Of a stretch of 64,000 nt of DNA, positions 1 to 8,487 are shown piece after piece. Each line of letters begins with the position of its first letter. The stretch's first letter is position 1. The stretch lies in NCBI RefSeq assembly GCF_005518135.1, contig NZ_SULI01000005.1:1-64000 (forward strand), read 5' to 3'. Made by a program: the position numbers and the translations under genes. The notes below the pieces were generated by a model that saw nothing but the letters and a program-made list of their open reading frames with translations, had not been told where the DNA came from and searched no databases. The DNA comes from Shimia litoralis. GTDB lineage: Bacteria; Pseudomonadota; Alphaproteobacteria; Rhodobacterales; Rhodobacteraceae.

Positions 1-9
1 ATAGTTCAT

Positions 10-41
10 CTCCTTTGTTGCAGTAAATGCTATCAAAGGAG
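10..41 (-). promoter_or_regulatory. Hairpin that could hide the ribosome-binding site of the next gene
   Basis: On the minus strand, CTCCTTTG (41-34) can pair with CAAAGGAG (17-10) around a 16-nt loop. The second arm contains AAGGAG, followed by seven bases and then AT at the window edge. This looks like the Shine-Dalgarno of a gene starting just outside the window, 3' of the lipoprotein gene. Folding would cover that site. The pairing is seen; the regulatory role is inference. Confidence 0.35.
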
Positions 42-46
42 CGGCA

Positions 47-526
47 TCAAACCGTGACAGGTCCATAAGAGACCTGACCTGCTGCTGGGCCGGTGCTAAT
101 GTTTGGAGCATCAAAGCTTCCGACGCGCGTATAATATCCGCCCTGTAAAACGCGGTTGAATTGTCCGCCATCCCCGACAAATCCCGCCTGAACGGATCCA
201 TCGTGGCTTTCGCCAACCATGGCGACAAAAAATCTGTCTAAGCCATCTTCTTGAATGGAATAGGCTTCGTAACTGCCGATATCGCGCGCGGCATCGCGAT
301 TATAGACAACCTGGATGGGAGTCGAATCCAACGCATAAATTTCGGCAGTCAGCGTCTTTGCTGTTGCATTGTAATTGATGGACTTGAGATTTCCGGCCAA
401 AGTTTCGGGCACCACAGAGGCGCCGCCGCTGCCGTCTGTGTCAGTGCCAGTCGCAAATGGATTTGTGCCACTGCCACAAGCGGCAAGGCTGACCAATGCG
501 GTCATGCACATTACTGAGCGGATCAT
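47..526 (-). CDS. Small lipoprotein, possibly TbpB-like barrel
   Basis: 159-residue lipoprotein. The N-terminus is a lipoprotein signal peptide with lipobox LAAC, so Cys17 would be lipidated after cleavage. A short Gly/Ser/Asp-rich linker follows, then a beta-rich domain (SINYNATAKTLTAEIYA, then VYNRDAARDIGSYEAYS) without transmembrane segments. The pattern faintly recalls the small transferrin-binding-protein-like lipoproteins of Rhodobacteraceae, but the barrel is short and stops at SYGPVTV, so either the family is different or the C-terminus is truncated. The ATG at 526 has a weak GAGG site. It is divergent from thyX (203 bp between) and probably co-transcribed with a gene beyond position 1. 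Function is not established. Confidence 0.75.
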   Translation of the reverse strand: MIRSVMCMTALVSLAACGSGTNPFATGTDTDGSGGASVVPETLAGNLKSINYNATAKTLTAEIYALDSTPIQVVYNRDAARDIGSYEAYSIQEDGLDRFFVAMVGESHDGSVQAGFVGDGGQFNRVLQGGYYTRVGSFDAPNISTGPAAGQVSYGPVTV

Positions 527-729
527 ATTACTGCCTCAAACTGCTAAACGCCCGGTTTTCCGAGTCATTGCACAGAGAGTCGCGTAGCAGAGGGTGAAAG
601 TCAACAAAATGAGAACAGAATATTCTCGGCCTGTGTCCCAGTTACCGCCACAATACGGTGGTTTCCGTGAACGAAATCACAAGATATAGTCGTCGTTGAA
701 ATGTAAGAATCCACAAGGGAATCGCCCAG

Positions 730-1638
730 ATGCCTCTGAACCCCGACCAATTGGCCGAAATTCAAGACTTGCGCTCTAGCCCAAAGCAGACGGTGCGTGC
801 CGTAAGTGAAGGCATGGAAAAGCACCTTTACCATGCGATTGATGTGCTGGATCACGGGTTTGTGCGAGTGATCGACTATATGGGTGATGATGCTGCGATC
901 TGTCAGGCCGCGCGTGTTTCATATGGCAAGGGCACCAAGTCGGTTCAAAACGACGAGGGCCTGATCCGCTATTTGATGCGCCATTGGCACTCCACGCCAT
1001 TTGAAATGTGCGAAATCAAGCTGCATGTGAAATTGCCGGTGTTTGTGGCGCGTCAATGGATTCGCCATCGCACGGCCAATGTGAATGAATATTCGGCCAG
1101 ATACTCAATTTTGGATCGCGAATTCTATATTCCGGCACCAGAACATGTGAATGCACAATCTGTCGTGAACAACCAAGGTCGCGGTGAGGTTCTCGAGGGG
1201 GAAGAGGCGGCGCGTGTGCTTGAAATTCTCAAGGCAGACAGCAACCGTGCCTATGACAATTATGAAGCCATGATTTCCGAAGAGGGACAGCTTGGATTGG
1301 CCAGAGAGCTTGCGCGCATGAACTTGCCATCAAATATCTATACCCAGTGGTATTGGAAGGTCGATTTGCATAATCTGTTGCATTTCTTACGCTTGCGCGC
1401 CGATCCTCATGCACAATACGAGATCAGAGTATATGCGGATGCGATTTGTCAGGTTGTCGCTGATTGGGTACCCGCAGCCTATAAAGCCTTTGAAGATTAT
1501 CGCTTGGGTGCGGTCACCATGTCCGCGCAAATGATGGTTGCTTTGCGTGGTCTTCTCAAAGGTGAAGAGGTCACAGCCGAGTCCTGTGGCATGAGTGCAC
1601 GCGAGTGGCGCGAGTTTCAGGACATGATTGACGCATGA
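730..1638 (+). CDS. thyX: Flavin-dependent thymidylate synthase ThyX
   Basis: Makes dTMP from dUMP with methylenetetrahydrofolate as carbon donor and FAD/NADPH as reductant, in the cytoplasm. The signature RHR(x)4NExSxRYS is at residues 112-126 (RHRTANVNEYSARY), including the conserved Ser122 and Arg124. The Ser that usually sits three residues after RHR is Asn117 here. At 302 residues it is of normal length for alphaproteobacterial ThyX, which are longer than the Thermotoga enzyme. The ATG at 730 follows an AAGGGAA stretch at good distance. It is a single-gene unit with no thyA in the window, as in many Rhodobacteraceae. Confidence 0.96.
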   Translation: MPLNPDQLAEIQDLRSSPKQTVRAVSEGMEKHLYHAIDVLDHGFVRVIDYMGDDAAICQAARVSYGKGTKSVQNDEGLIRYLMRHWHSTPFEMCEIKLHVKLPVFVARQWIRHRTANVNEYSARYSILDREFYIPAPEHVNAQSVVNNQGRGEVLEGEEAARVLEILKADSNRAYDNYEAMISEEGQLGLARELARMNLPSNIYTQWYWKVDLHNLLHFLRLRADPHAQYEIRVYADAICQVVADWVPAAYKAFEDYRLGAVTMSAQMMVALRGLLKGEEVTAESCGMSAREWREFQDMIDA

Positions 1639-1750
1639 TTGTAGAGGGGGCGATGACACATCGTTTCCAATACGGAAATTGATAGCCCCCCAAGGCACAC
1701 CGTATTTTTGTGCAATAGTTTGATGCATTTTCTCCAGAAAAGGGGGTCCC

Positions 1751-2032
1751 ATGTTTAGATCAATCACACTGGCGGCAATCGTGGCCGTACTCGCATTGCC
1801 GGTCTCGGCACAAACATGGAGCAGCAACGCCCCGGTGATTGGTGCGGTGTCCCAACCCGAGAACGTCTATATGCCAGCGTATCCAGCCGCGGAAAACTAT
1901 TGTCCGCAAGGATTACAGCCGGTCACGCGCGGCGGGGTGATTTGCTGCGGCACGCCAACAGCCGGCGCAGACTATGCACCCGCCCCGCAACGGCAAATGT
2001 CGTGCCCAGCTGGAACCAAAGGCTGTTCCTAA
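1751..2032 (+). CDS. Small exported cysteine-containing protein
   Basis: 93 residues, starting at an ATG after a GGGGGTCCC stretch. Residues 1-20 form a Sec signal peptide ending ALPVSA, then QTWSS. The mature part is about 70 residues, Pro/Ala-rich, with five cysteines (one in ENYCPQG, a CC pair in GVICCGTP, then one each in MSCPAG and KGCS) that could form disulfides or bind metal. No family is recognised. It stands alone 112 bp after thyX and converges on the cold-shock gene. Confidence 0.7.
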   Translation: MFRSITLAAIVAVLALPVSAQTWSSNAPVIGAVSQPENVYMPAYPAAENYCPQGLQPVTRGGVICCGTPTAGADYAPAPQRQMSCPAGTKGCS

Positions 2033-2041
2033 CGTGCCGGT

Positions 2042-2061
2042 GGGGCGCTTGTTGGCGCCCC
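2042..2061. terminator. GC hairpin between convergent genes
   Basis: GGGGCGC and GCGCCCC form a 7-bp stem with a 6-nt loop between the ends of the small exported gene and the cold-shock gene. There is no U-tract on either side, so termination strength is doubtful. Confidence 0.4.
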
Positions 2062-2068
2062 GATCCAA

Positions 2069-2275
2069 TTACAGAAGTTTCAGATCCGCCGCCATTTGAC
2101 GGCCATCGCGACCTTCGGACAGGTCGAATTCGACCTTCTGGTTATCTGCCAGTCCTGTCAAACCAGAGCGTTCGACGGCCGAGATATGTACAAATATATC
2201 CGTTCCGCCATCATCGGGTGCAATAAAACCGTACCCTTTTGTTGTGTTAAACCATTTTACGGTACCGCTTGGCAT
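2069..2275 (-). CDS. Cold-shock domain protein (CspA family)
   Basis: 68-residue single cold-shock domain, an RNA/ssDNA-binding OB fold that acts as an RNA chaperone. RNP1 is KGYGFI (13-18) and RNP2 is DIFVH (26-30); the opening SGTVKWFN is typical. A longer reading upstream to 2335 is open, but the ATG at 2275 has an AAGGAG ten bases before it and gives the normal family start. The 5' region up to 2486 is long and AT-mixed, as is common for csp genes whose leader RNA is regulatory, but I could not see a defined element in it. Confidence 0.95.
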   Translation of the reverse strand: MPSGTVKWFNTTKGYGFIAPDDGGTDIFVHISAVERSGLTGLADNQKVEFDLSEGRDGRQMAADLKLL

Positions 2276-2486
2276 ACCGCGTCTCCTTTGTTCTTTAACT
2301 TGCCTGCCGCGCGGACGTGCGCGACAAGTTCGCACTTGATCCCGGGACCTGCAAACTTAATGTAGTTTGGCGGGGAGCGGGAAAATGCTGTGCAAACCAT
2401 TGCACGGCGTTTGTGAAAATCAAGCAAAACTCGCGAAATGAACGCTGGGGTGGCTGTTTCTAGCCGCTAATACAATGGAGAACTAG

Positions 2487-2798
2487 ATGGTCCTTTATGG
2501 TCTTAAGAATTGCGATACTTGCCGGAAGGCATTGAAAAGGCTGGAGGAAGTTCAATTTGTAGATGTGCGCGCGGATGGGGTGCCTGCTGATGTGCTTGCC
2601 AATGCATATGAAGTATTCGGTGCTGCTTTGGTCAATACCCGCTCGACCACTTGGCGCGGGTTGGATGATACCGAGCGCGCAACGCCGCCGCTGGATCTGC
2701 TGGCATCGCACCCCACCTTAATGAAGCGCCCGCTGATTGAAAAAGATGGGAAATTGTATCTTGGCTGGGGCAAGGATGTGCAAGAGGCCCTTGGATAA
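2487..2798 (+). CDS. Spx/ArsC-like thioredoxin-fold protein (YffB/MgsR family)
   Basis: 103 residues of the ArsC/Spx superfamily. The N-terminal strand leads to a CxxC motif (Cys9, Cys12 in KNCDTCRKA), followed by the family's conserved RPLIEKDG segment (RP for substrate or thiol binding). Family members are glutathione-dependent reductases, arsenate-reductase-like proteins or redox regulators; the YffB subgroup is not known to reduce arsenate, and no ars genes lie nearby. The start has a GGAGA site. It is followed after 48 bp by a membrane protein on the same strand, possibly one transcript. Confidence 0.9.
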   Translation: MVLYGLKNCDTCRKALKRLEEVQFVDVRADGVPADVLANAYEVFGAALVNTRSTTWRGLDDTERATPPLDLLASHPTLMKRPLIEKDGKLYLGWGKDVQEALG

Positions 2799-2846
2799 GC
2801 TGCGCAGGCATCTTATGTGAGACGCCTGAACAGGTAAGGACGTAGT

Positions 2847-3215
2847 ATGCGTAACGCGGCATTGGTATTGGGGATCATCGCAGGAGTTGTGGGGATGATC
2901 ATCGGATTTTTTAGCTGGGGTTATACCGATGTTGTCGATCGATACGGCGAGGTCGAAGGCCTTTTTGAACAAGTCGACAATGTAGAATTGGTGCGCATTG
3001 GCGGCTTGCTTGCCCCTATGCTGGCCATCGCAGGCGGTGCAATGGCCCGTGCGCGTGCACTTTGGGGAGGCATCCTGTTGTTGCTCTCTGCTGCTGGAAT
3101 GTACGCGGCGTTTGGATTTAACCCGTTCACGATGTTCCCGATCAGCTTTGCCGCACTTGGTGGAATTTTAGCAGTCGCAGCAGGCAAACCGGACGAGCCT
3201 AAAGCCCACTTTTGA
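2847..3215 (+). CDS. Small four-helix membrane protein
   Basis: 122 residues with four predicted membrane segments (about 5-25, 50-66, 70-90 and 95-113) and a short acidic loop after the first. It resembles small DUF4064-like membrane proteins, but I cannot assign it firmly. The start ATG follows AGGTAAGGA. Its 3' end overlaps the convergent DoxX gene by 17 bp. Function is unknown. Confidence 0.8.
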   Translation: MRNAALVLGIIAGVVGMIIGFFSWGYTDVVDRYGEVEGLFEQVDNVELVRIGGLLAPMLAIAGGAMARARALWGGILLLLSAAGMYAAFGFNPFTMFPISFAALGGILAVAAGKPDEPKAHF

Positions 3216-3759
3216 TCCGGCGCGACAAGATACGATCCAAGGATAGGGGGCCCGCCCCCTTGATCACCAATACCATCAGCACAAAGACCCAAAGTGTGCG
3301 CTGGTCCATGATCGCGCTGTTTTCAAACCGATCAAACCAAGCGCCGATGGTTTCGGGGTGGTCCATCGCCCCGTGCCCGTAGATATCGGTCAATGATTGC
3401 ATAAACACAAAGCCAATCATGCCCAACGCGGCCAAGCGGGTCATCAGCCCGAGCACAATAAGGGCTGGCAAGACAAACTCTGCGAAGGTGCCCGCGACGA
3501 CAACGGCCCAGTGAAAGAATGACAGTTGGGAACTGTCATAGCCGACGGCCTCGAACACACGTGGGAAAATTTGGACATAGGCACCGGTTGATGGTGTGAA
3601 AATACCGAAAATGCCATCGCCGATCTTTGTCAGGCCAGAGTTCCAGAAATAGACGGCAAGCACTGCTGCAAAGACAAATCTGGCCAGCGTCGCCAAGAGC
3701 CAGTCCGCCCGTTCAAGACGTTGGAAAAAGGCGGTATATGCTGACATCAGTATCGTCAT
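3199..3759 (-). CDS. DoxX-family membrane protein of the bufferin-type cluster
   Basis: 186-residue DoxX-family protein with about four membrane helices (around 25-42, 85-105, 108-128 and 155-172). It is the last gene of the minus-strand cluster DUF2282-DUF2282-DUF692-DUF2063-DoxX, starting 9 bp after the DUF2063 stop with a GGGAAG site. In described bufferin and gig-type clusters a DoxX protein is the usual fourth component and is thought to take part in redox handling in the inner membrane; its exact role is not settled. It ends in a 17-bp overlap with the convergent small membrane protein. Confidence 0.9.
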   Translation of the reverse strand: MTILMSAYTAFFQRLERADWLLATLARFVFAAVLAVYFWNSGLTKIGDGIFGIFTPSTGAYVQIFPRVFEAVGYDSSQLSFFHWAVVVAGTFAEFVLPALIVLGLMTRLAALGMIGFVFMQSLTDIYGHGAMDHPETIGAWFDRFENSAIMDQRTLWVFVLMVLVIKGAGPLSLDRILSRRIKSGL

Positions 3760-3768
3760 GGTGCTTCC

Positions 3769-4518
3769 CTATTTTGTGAGAGATGTAAGTGCTTGGTGTT
3801 CCAGCAACTGACCTAGGCAGGCCCCCAAATCAAAGTTCGGATGCTGTGCAATGGTGGTCTCTGCGGCATCCCCAAGCGTCTGGCCCGCACGTAATTCGCA
3901 CAAAAAGTCAGCCCCTCCAGTCGGAAGGATATGCGGTTCTGGATCAAAATCCGGACGGGTGATGATGACATCTTGGGCGATCGCACGGGGCTTTGGTGCA
4001 CCATCAATCATGTTGAAGGTCCAGATATCAAATATCGGCCAGGCCGACTGAATGATTTGGGTGCTTGGTGCAATGCCAAGTTTTTGTTCGGCCAGATCGT
4101 CCGGGGCAATCGCGCCGAGGGTTTCGCTGGTGAGAGGAGCACAATCCGCAGCATGGTATGAGCGTCGTAGCGCCAATTCCATCTGAGCGATGTCGGCGAG
4201 ATACCCGATGTGTGCAAGAGGCTCAAAATTTGCAAGAAAGCGCGGGAACTCATCGCCATACTGCATCATCAATGGCGATGACGGAGGAGATTGTCGCAAG
4301 AACACCCCAGCGATGGCTTTGAAGTTTTCATCCCCCAACAGCTTGGCGATCACCGGAAAACCGGTTTCCAAGGCTTCGGTGAGGGAGACCGCAACATTGT
4401 TGCGATATACGTCAAACCTGCGCCCAGCGGCACGCCCCTGTGCATCCACAAGGCCCGTCGGCACCGGCGTTTCAGCCGACAAAATAGCGGTGCGAAAATC
4501 GGTTTGTGATACACTCAT
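3769..4518 (-). CDS. bufC: DUF2063 partner protein (BufC/MbnC-like)
   Basis: 249 residues. The opening (TDFRTAILS, then [22 protein letters not shown] and LLGDENF) is the typical DUF2063 N-terminal domain. Such proteins bind the leader of the peptide precursor and hand it to the DUF692 MNIO enzyme. The start at 4518 overlaps the DUF692 stop as ATGA, the usual sign of coupled translation; a longer reading would run back into the enzyme gene. The gene is intact even though the enzyme upstream carries a stop codon. Confidence 0.9.
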   Translation of the reverse strand: MSVSQTDFRTAILSAETPVPTGLVDAQGRAAGRRFDVYRNNVAVSLTEALETGFPVIAKLLGDENFKAIAGVFLRQSPPSSPLMMQYGDEFPRFLANFEPLAHIGYLADIAQMELALRRSYHAADCAPLTSETLGAIAPDDLAEQKLGIAPSTQIIQSAWPIFDIWTFNMIDGAPKPRAIAQDVIITRPDFDPEPHILPTGGADFLCELRAGQTLGDAAETTIAQHPNFDLGACLGQLLEHQALTSLTK

Positions 4519-5372
4519 GCCGGAACCACCGCCAAGGCTGCGGCTGCACGCGCTGCTTCGGCATGAAGCTCTGGCCACGCGGGCACATCATTGTCCCATT
4601 CGATCAAAATCGGCTTGGGGCCAGAAATGGCCAGTGTGTGATCCAACAATGCCCAAACTGGATCGACAACGGGCTTGCCATGGCTGTCAATCAACAGCGG
4701 TGCGCCATGGTCATCTTGGTCTTCGTCATGCCCGCCAAGGTGTATTTCCCCAACGTATTCAAGTGGTTAGTCCGAAATATAGCCGCGTGGATCATAGTTT
4801 AGATTTGTGGCGGACACAAAAACGTTGTTCACATCAAGCAACAGACCGCATCCTGTGCGTTTGGCGACTTGACGCAAAAATTCTGGCTCGGAATAGGTGC
4901 TTTCTGAAAATGCCAAATAACTTGACGGGTTTTCCAGCATCATTTGTCGCCCGATTGTGTTTTGCACCTGATCAATGTGGGTGCACACACGATCCAGAGT
5001 GTCCTGCGTATAGGGCAGGGGCAACAAGTCATTCAAAAATGCGCTCTCGTGGCTGGACCATGCGAGGTGTTCCGAAAATACAGTCGGTTGCAGCCAACCA
5101 ACCAAGGTCTTGAGGCGATCCAGATGATCCGGATCAAGCCGCGCCTCACCACCGATCGAAAGACCGACGCCGTGCACAGATATTGGAAACCGTTCTGACA
5201 GGTGCTCAAGTTGAGCAAGGGGCCGTCCACCCGCTCCCATATAGTTTTCTGCGTGGATCTCCAGCCACTGCACGACGCCAGAGTTATCAAGAATCTCTTG
5301 AAAGTGCTGGGGTTTATAGCCAACACCCGGCGCATTGGGCAGGGATGGAAAACGGGATGTCACGTCGAACAT
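4515..5372 (-). pseudogene. bufB: DUF692 MNIO enzyme (BufB-like) interrupted by an in-frame TAA
   Basis: A full DUF692 (multinuclear non-heme iron oxidative enzyme) reading frame of 285 codons, except that codon 202 (4769-4767) is TAA. Before the stop are GVGYKP, WLEIHAENYM (37-45), SVHGVGLSIGG (65-75), LENPSSYL (146-153) and LLLDVNNV (177-184). After it, in the same frame, come [19 protein letters not shown] and the normal C-terminus, ending ATGA-coupled to DUF2063. There is no shift, so a single base change (for example TAC or TAT to TAA in ISDYPLEYV) explains it. The truncated 201-residue product would lack the EIHxGGH and IEWD segments, which in this family carry metal ligands. It could be a real inactivation, a sequencing error or readthrough. 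Confidence 0.92.
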
Positions 5373-5397
5373 GGAAGCGGGCTTTCCGTGAGTAGGG

Positions 5398-5700
5398 TTA
5401 AGCAGGACGGTCGCGTTTAAGAGGTTCTAGAGATGGCTTTCGCGGTGTGCCGTCGGCCATCGGAGGTAATTCAATTGACAGGCATGTGCCCTTTTCAACC
5501 AATTTCCAAGCATCGCCCTGGTAGTTGCGGGTGGATGTCCCTGCGCAGGTTGTTCCGGGGCCCGCAGCGCAACCGTTTGCGCCGATCTTGGATACACCGT
5601 AACATTTTTCTTTTTTGGCGGCTTGTGCAGGCTGTGTCTGGAGGGCCAAGGCGGCCAAAACAGCACCTGCGACAAAGGTTGATTTCATTGGTTTTGACAT
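5398..5700 (-). CDS. bufA: DUF2282 bufferin-type precursor peptide, copy 1
   Basis: 100 residues: a 28-residue Sec signal (ending AQAA), then a short mature region with four cysteines (33, 44, 52, 73) in [20 protein letters not shown] and [10 protein letters not shown]. This is the DUF2282 (BufA1) pattern. Known members have Cys residues converted to thiooxazoles by the DUF692 enzyme and bind copper in the periplasm. The start at 5700 has AAAGGA at good spacing. It is followed after 25 bp by the interrupted enzyme gene. It is clearly a paralogue of the next gene upstream, and most conserved positions are shared. Confidence 0.92.
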   Translation of the reverse strand: MSKPMKSTFVAGAVLAALALQTQPAQAAKKEKCYGVSKIGANGCAAGPGTTCAGTSTRNYQGDAWKLVEKGTCLSIELPPMADGTPRKPSLEPLKRDRPA

Positions 5701-5801
5701 AGGGGTATCCTTTCGCATCAAAATCTTTGGTTTTAATGAATCCCAATTAGGTCTTCGGAAGATATCGTACCATAACCTTCCAACGTTGTGCGATCGGATT
5801 G

Positions 5802-5828
5802 CCCCGGCGCCGAAGCGCCAGAGCGGGG
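5802..5828 (-). promoter_or_regulatory. UUCG-loop hairpin between the two DUF2282 genes
   Basis: On the minus strand, GGCGC-TTCG-GCGCC makes a very stable tetraloop stem, extended by CCCC/GGGG around a 5-nt bulge. It lies in the 136-bp gap between the two precursor genes. No U-tract follows, so it is more likely an RNA-stability or attenuation element than a full terminator. Confidence 0.45.
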
Positions 5829-5836
5829 AGGGTACC

Positions 5837-6142
5837 TTATGCTGGCAGATCACGCTCGAGTGCTTCCAGAGAGCCTTTGCGCATTGAGCCATCAGCCATC
5901 GCAGGCAGATCGATCGAGGCGCATGTGCCTGCATCAACCAATGTCCATGCGTTCCCTTGATAATCTACAGAAGATGTTCCTGCACATGTGGTGCCTGGGC
6001 CCGCAGCACAGTCGTTTTTGCCAGCCATGGACACGCCATAGCATTTTTCTTTTTCAGCGGCGTTTGCGGCTGTGTGTGTGGCGGCTGTCAGAGCTGCTGC
6101 AACTGCGGATGCGACGGCGAGGGTTTTTACGGTCTTAGACAT
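5837..6142 (-). CDS. bufA: DUF2282 bufferin-type precursor peptide, copy 2 (first gene of the cluster)
   Basis: 101 residues: a Sec signal ending ANAA at about residue 29, then a four-cysteine mature part ([30 protein letters not shown]), the same spacing as copy 1. The start at 6142 follows GGGAAGAGAAAC. Two tandem DUF2282 precursors ahead of one DUF692/DUF2063 pair suggest gene duplication, with both peptides served by one enzyme. Mature regions differ mainly in charge: this copy is more acidic near the second Cys and in its C-terminal tail (EALERDLPA against EPLKRDRPA). Confidence 0.92.
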   Translation of the reverse strand: MSKTVKTLAVASAVAAALTAATHTAANAAEKEKCYGVSMAGKNDCAAGPGTTCAGTSSVDYQGNAWTLVDAGTCASIDLPAMADGSMRKGSLEALERDLPA

Positions 6143-6242
6143 TGTTTCTCTTCCCTTTTGGTTTTGGTCGGTTGTGAATTCAGACCACCGTGTTTGGCGG
6201 CATATGAAAAACCTAAAGCCTAAGAGCCCAATTGATCCAATC

Positions 6243-6267
6243 ACGGGGGCGTGTATCACGGCCCCGT
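6243..6267. promoter_or_regulatory. 25-bp dyad upstream of the bufferin-type cluster
   Basis: ACGGGG-G-CGTG-TAT-CACG-G-CCCCGT is symmetric over 25 bp apart from one central G/G pair. It lies about 100 bp upstream of the first DUF2282 start. No U-tract follows directly on either strand, so an operator or a leader-RNA stem is possible. No sigma or anti-sigma genes are next to it. Confidence 0.4.
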
Positions 6268-6332
6268 CAGGTGGCGTGACGTTTTTGTGAGGATTCCAGC
6301 GCAGGAACCCCCAAATTCTACTGAAAATGAAA

Positions 6333-6363
6333 CAGGCGCGCCCGGTTTCCCGTGGCGCGCCTG
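6333..6363 (-). terminator. Rho-independent terminator of thrS
   Basis: On the minus strand, CAGGCGCGCC and GGCGCGCCTG form a 10-bp stem around an 11-nt loop, followed by TTTCATTTT. It begins 20 bp after the thrS stop. Confidence 0.88.
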
Positions 6364-6382
6364 TGAATTGTTGCAAGTTTTG

Positions 6383-8332
6383 TTACGCTAGGTCAGGTGC
6401 GAGGGCCTCTTGTGACAAGATGCTCACGATTTCGTCCAAACTCTGGACTTTGCTTTGTTTGTTGCCCAGTCGCCGCGTGGAGACCGACCGGCTTTCCACT
6501 TCTTTCATACCGACGGCAAGAATGACTGGCACCTTGCCCACCGAATGCTCGCGGACCTTGTAATTGATTTTCTCATTGCGGATGTCTGCTTCTGCGCGGA
6601 CGCCCTTGGCACGTAGCTCGGAAACCACTTCATGCACAAAATCGTCTGCGTCCGACACGATAGAGGCCACGACGACCTGACGCGGTGCAAGCCAGAAGGG
6701 CAACTTGCCAGCGTGTTCCTCGATCAGAATACCAATGAAGCGTTCGAACGACCCCAAGGTTGCGCGATGCAGCATGACGGGGCGGTGCTTGGCGCCGTCT
6801 TCGCCGATGTATGTGGCATCAAGACGTTCAGGCAGAACAAAATCGACCTGAAGTGTGCCGCATTGCCAGTCACGCCCAATTGCATCAGTCAGCACAAATT
6901 CCAGTTTCGGGCCATAAAAGGCACCTTCGCCGGGGTTTAATTCAAAGTCACAGCCCGCTGCGATTGTGGCAGCCTTAAGCGCGGCTTCGGATTTGTCCCA
7001 AACCTCGTCAGACCCAGCGCGTTTCTCGGGGCGGTCCGAAAATTTAATCGAGAAGTTTTCAAATCCAAGATCCTTATAAATCTTCGACAAGAAGTCGATG
7101 AACATCTGGGTCTCTTCTTCGATCTGCGCTTCGGTGCAGAAGATATGCGCGTCATCTTGGGTGAAACCACGTACCCGCATAATTCCATGTAATGCACCCG
7201 ACGGCTCGTACCGGTTGCACGACCCGAACTCGGCCATCCGCAAGGGGAGGTCACGATAGGACTTGAGCCCCTGATTATAAACCTGCACGTGACACGGACA
7301 GTTCATCGGTTTCAGGGCGTTCACAGCCTTTTCGCGCGCGTGCTCTTCGTCGACTTCGACGATGAACATGTTTTCCTGATACTTGTCCCAGTGCCCTGAG
7401 GCCTCCCAGAGACGGCGATCGACCACTTGGGGGGTGTTGACCTCGACATACCCGCCGGCGGTTTGCTGGCGGCGCATATAGTCCTGCAACAGCGTGTAAA
7501 TCTTCCATCCGTTCGGGTGCCAGAATATCTGACCGGGGGCTTCTTCCTGCATATGAAACAGGTTCATTTCGCGGCCAAGTTTGCGATGATCGCGCTTGGC
7601 GGCCTCTTCCAGCATGTGCAGGTGCTTTTTCAGGTCTTCTTTGTTCTTAAAGGCGACACCATAGATACGCTGGAGCATCGCACGATCTGAATCCCCCCGC
7701 CAATATGCACCGGCGACACTCATCAACTTGAACGCATCTGCCGGAATTTGGCCCGTGTGTTGAAGGTGAGGACCACGGCACAAGTCTTGCCAATGGCCGT
7801 GCCAATACATGCGCAGGGGCTCGTCACCCGGGATCGCATCAATCAACTCGACCTTATATGGTTCGTTGTTGGCCTCATAGAATGCAACAGCCCGGTCACG
7901 GTCCCATACTTCGGTGGTGACAGGATCGCGCCGATTGATGATCTCTTTCATCTTCTTTTCGATTTCACCCAGATCTTCTGGTGTGAACGGCTCTTGGCGG
8001 TCAAAATCATAGTACCAGCCATTATCAATCACAGGGCCGATGGTAACTTTGACATCTGGCCATAGCTCTTGCACGGCGCGTGCCATCACGTGCGCACAAT
8101 CATGCCGGATCAACTCGAGCGCTTCGGCGTCGTTGTCTTTTAAAGTGTTGATCGCAATCGCACTGTCTTGTTGGATCGGCCACTGTAAATCCCAGTGCTG
8201 CCCATCGACAGTTGCAGAAATCGCCTTTTTACCAAGCGATGAAGAAATGGAAGTCGCGACTTCGGCTGGTGTTACACCAACGCTGTAAGATCGCGCGTTA
8301 CCATCAGGAAAAGTAAGAGAAATATCGGCCAT
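6383..8332 (-). CDS. thrS: Threonyl-tRNA synthetase
   Basis: 649 residues, normal length. Order: TGS domain (about 1-60); editing domain with the HxxxH pair (His77, His81) and CRGPH further on; class II catalytic core with motif 2 around [17 protein letters not shown]; zinc-binding residues in MNCPCH, DDAH and LHRATLGS; C-terminal anticodon-binding domain. It charges tRNA-Thr with threonine and removes misacylated Ser. A single gene ending in a strong terminator. No T-box or autoregulatory leader is visible in the 155-bp upstream gap. Confidence 0.98.
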   Translation of the reverse strand: MADISLTFPDGNARSYSVGVTPAEVATSISSSLGKKAISATVDGQHWDLQWPIQQDSAIAINTLKDNDAEALELIRHDCAHVMARAVQELWPDVKVTIGPVIDNGWYYDFDRQEPFTPEDLGEIEKKMKEIINRRDPVTTEVWDRDRAVAFYEANNEPYKVELIDAIPGDEPLRMYWHGHWQDLCRGPHLQHTGQIPADAFKLMSVAGAYWRGDSDRAMLQRIYGVAFKNKEDLKKHLHMLEEAAKRDHRKLGREMNLFHMQEEAPGQIFWHPNGWKIYTLLQDYMRRQQTAGGYVEVNTPQVVDRRLWEASGHWDKYQENMFIVEVDEEHAREKAVNALKPMNCPCHVQVYNQGLKSYRDLPLRMAEFGSCNRYEPSGALHGIMRVRGFTQDDAHIFCTEAQIEEETQMFIDFLSKIYKDLGFENFSIKFSDRPEKRAGSDEVWDKSEAALKAATIAAGCDFELNPGEGAFYGPKLEFVLTDAIGRDWQCGTLQVDFVLPERLDATYIGEDGAKHRPVMLHRATLGSFERFIGILIEEHAGKLPFWLAPRQVVVASIVSDADDFVHEVVSELRAKGVRAEADIRNEKINYKVREHSVGKVPVILAVGMKEVESRSVSTRRLGNKQSKVQSLDEIVSILSQEALAPDLA

Positions 8333-8487
8333 TAGCCTCTAGCTCCTCGTCAGTTTGGCGCCCACGGAACGCCCGGTTGCGGGTATTTGGTTCGGCAGTG
8401 TGTTTGCGCTTTTGATGATCGCAAGTCAAGTCACCTTTCCCGTTCCCAAAAGCCGCGCTAAGCTGGATGAAAATACGCGAGGGTAGC

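Noticed and set aside
8333-8487. T-box or autoregulatory leader upstream of thrS
   Set aside because: No T-box sequence or operator-like tRNA mimic could be seen; T-boxes are not expected in this lineage.
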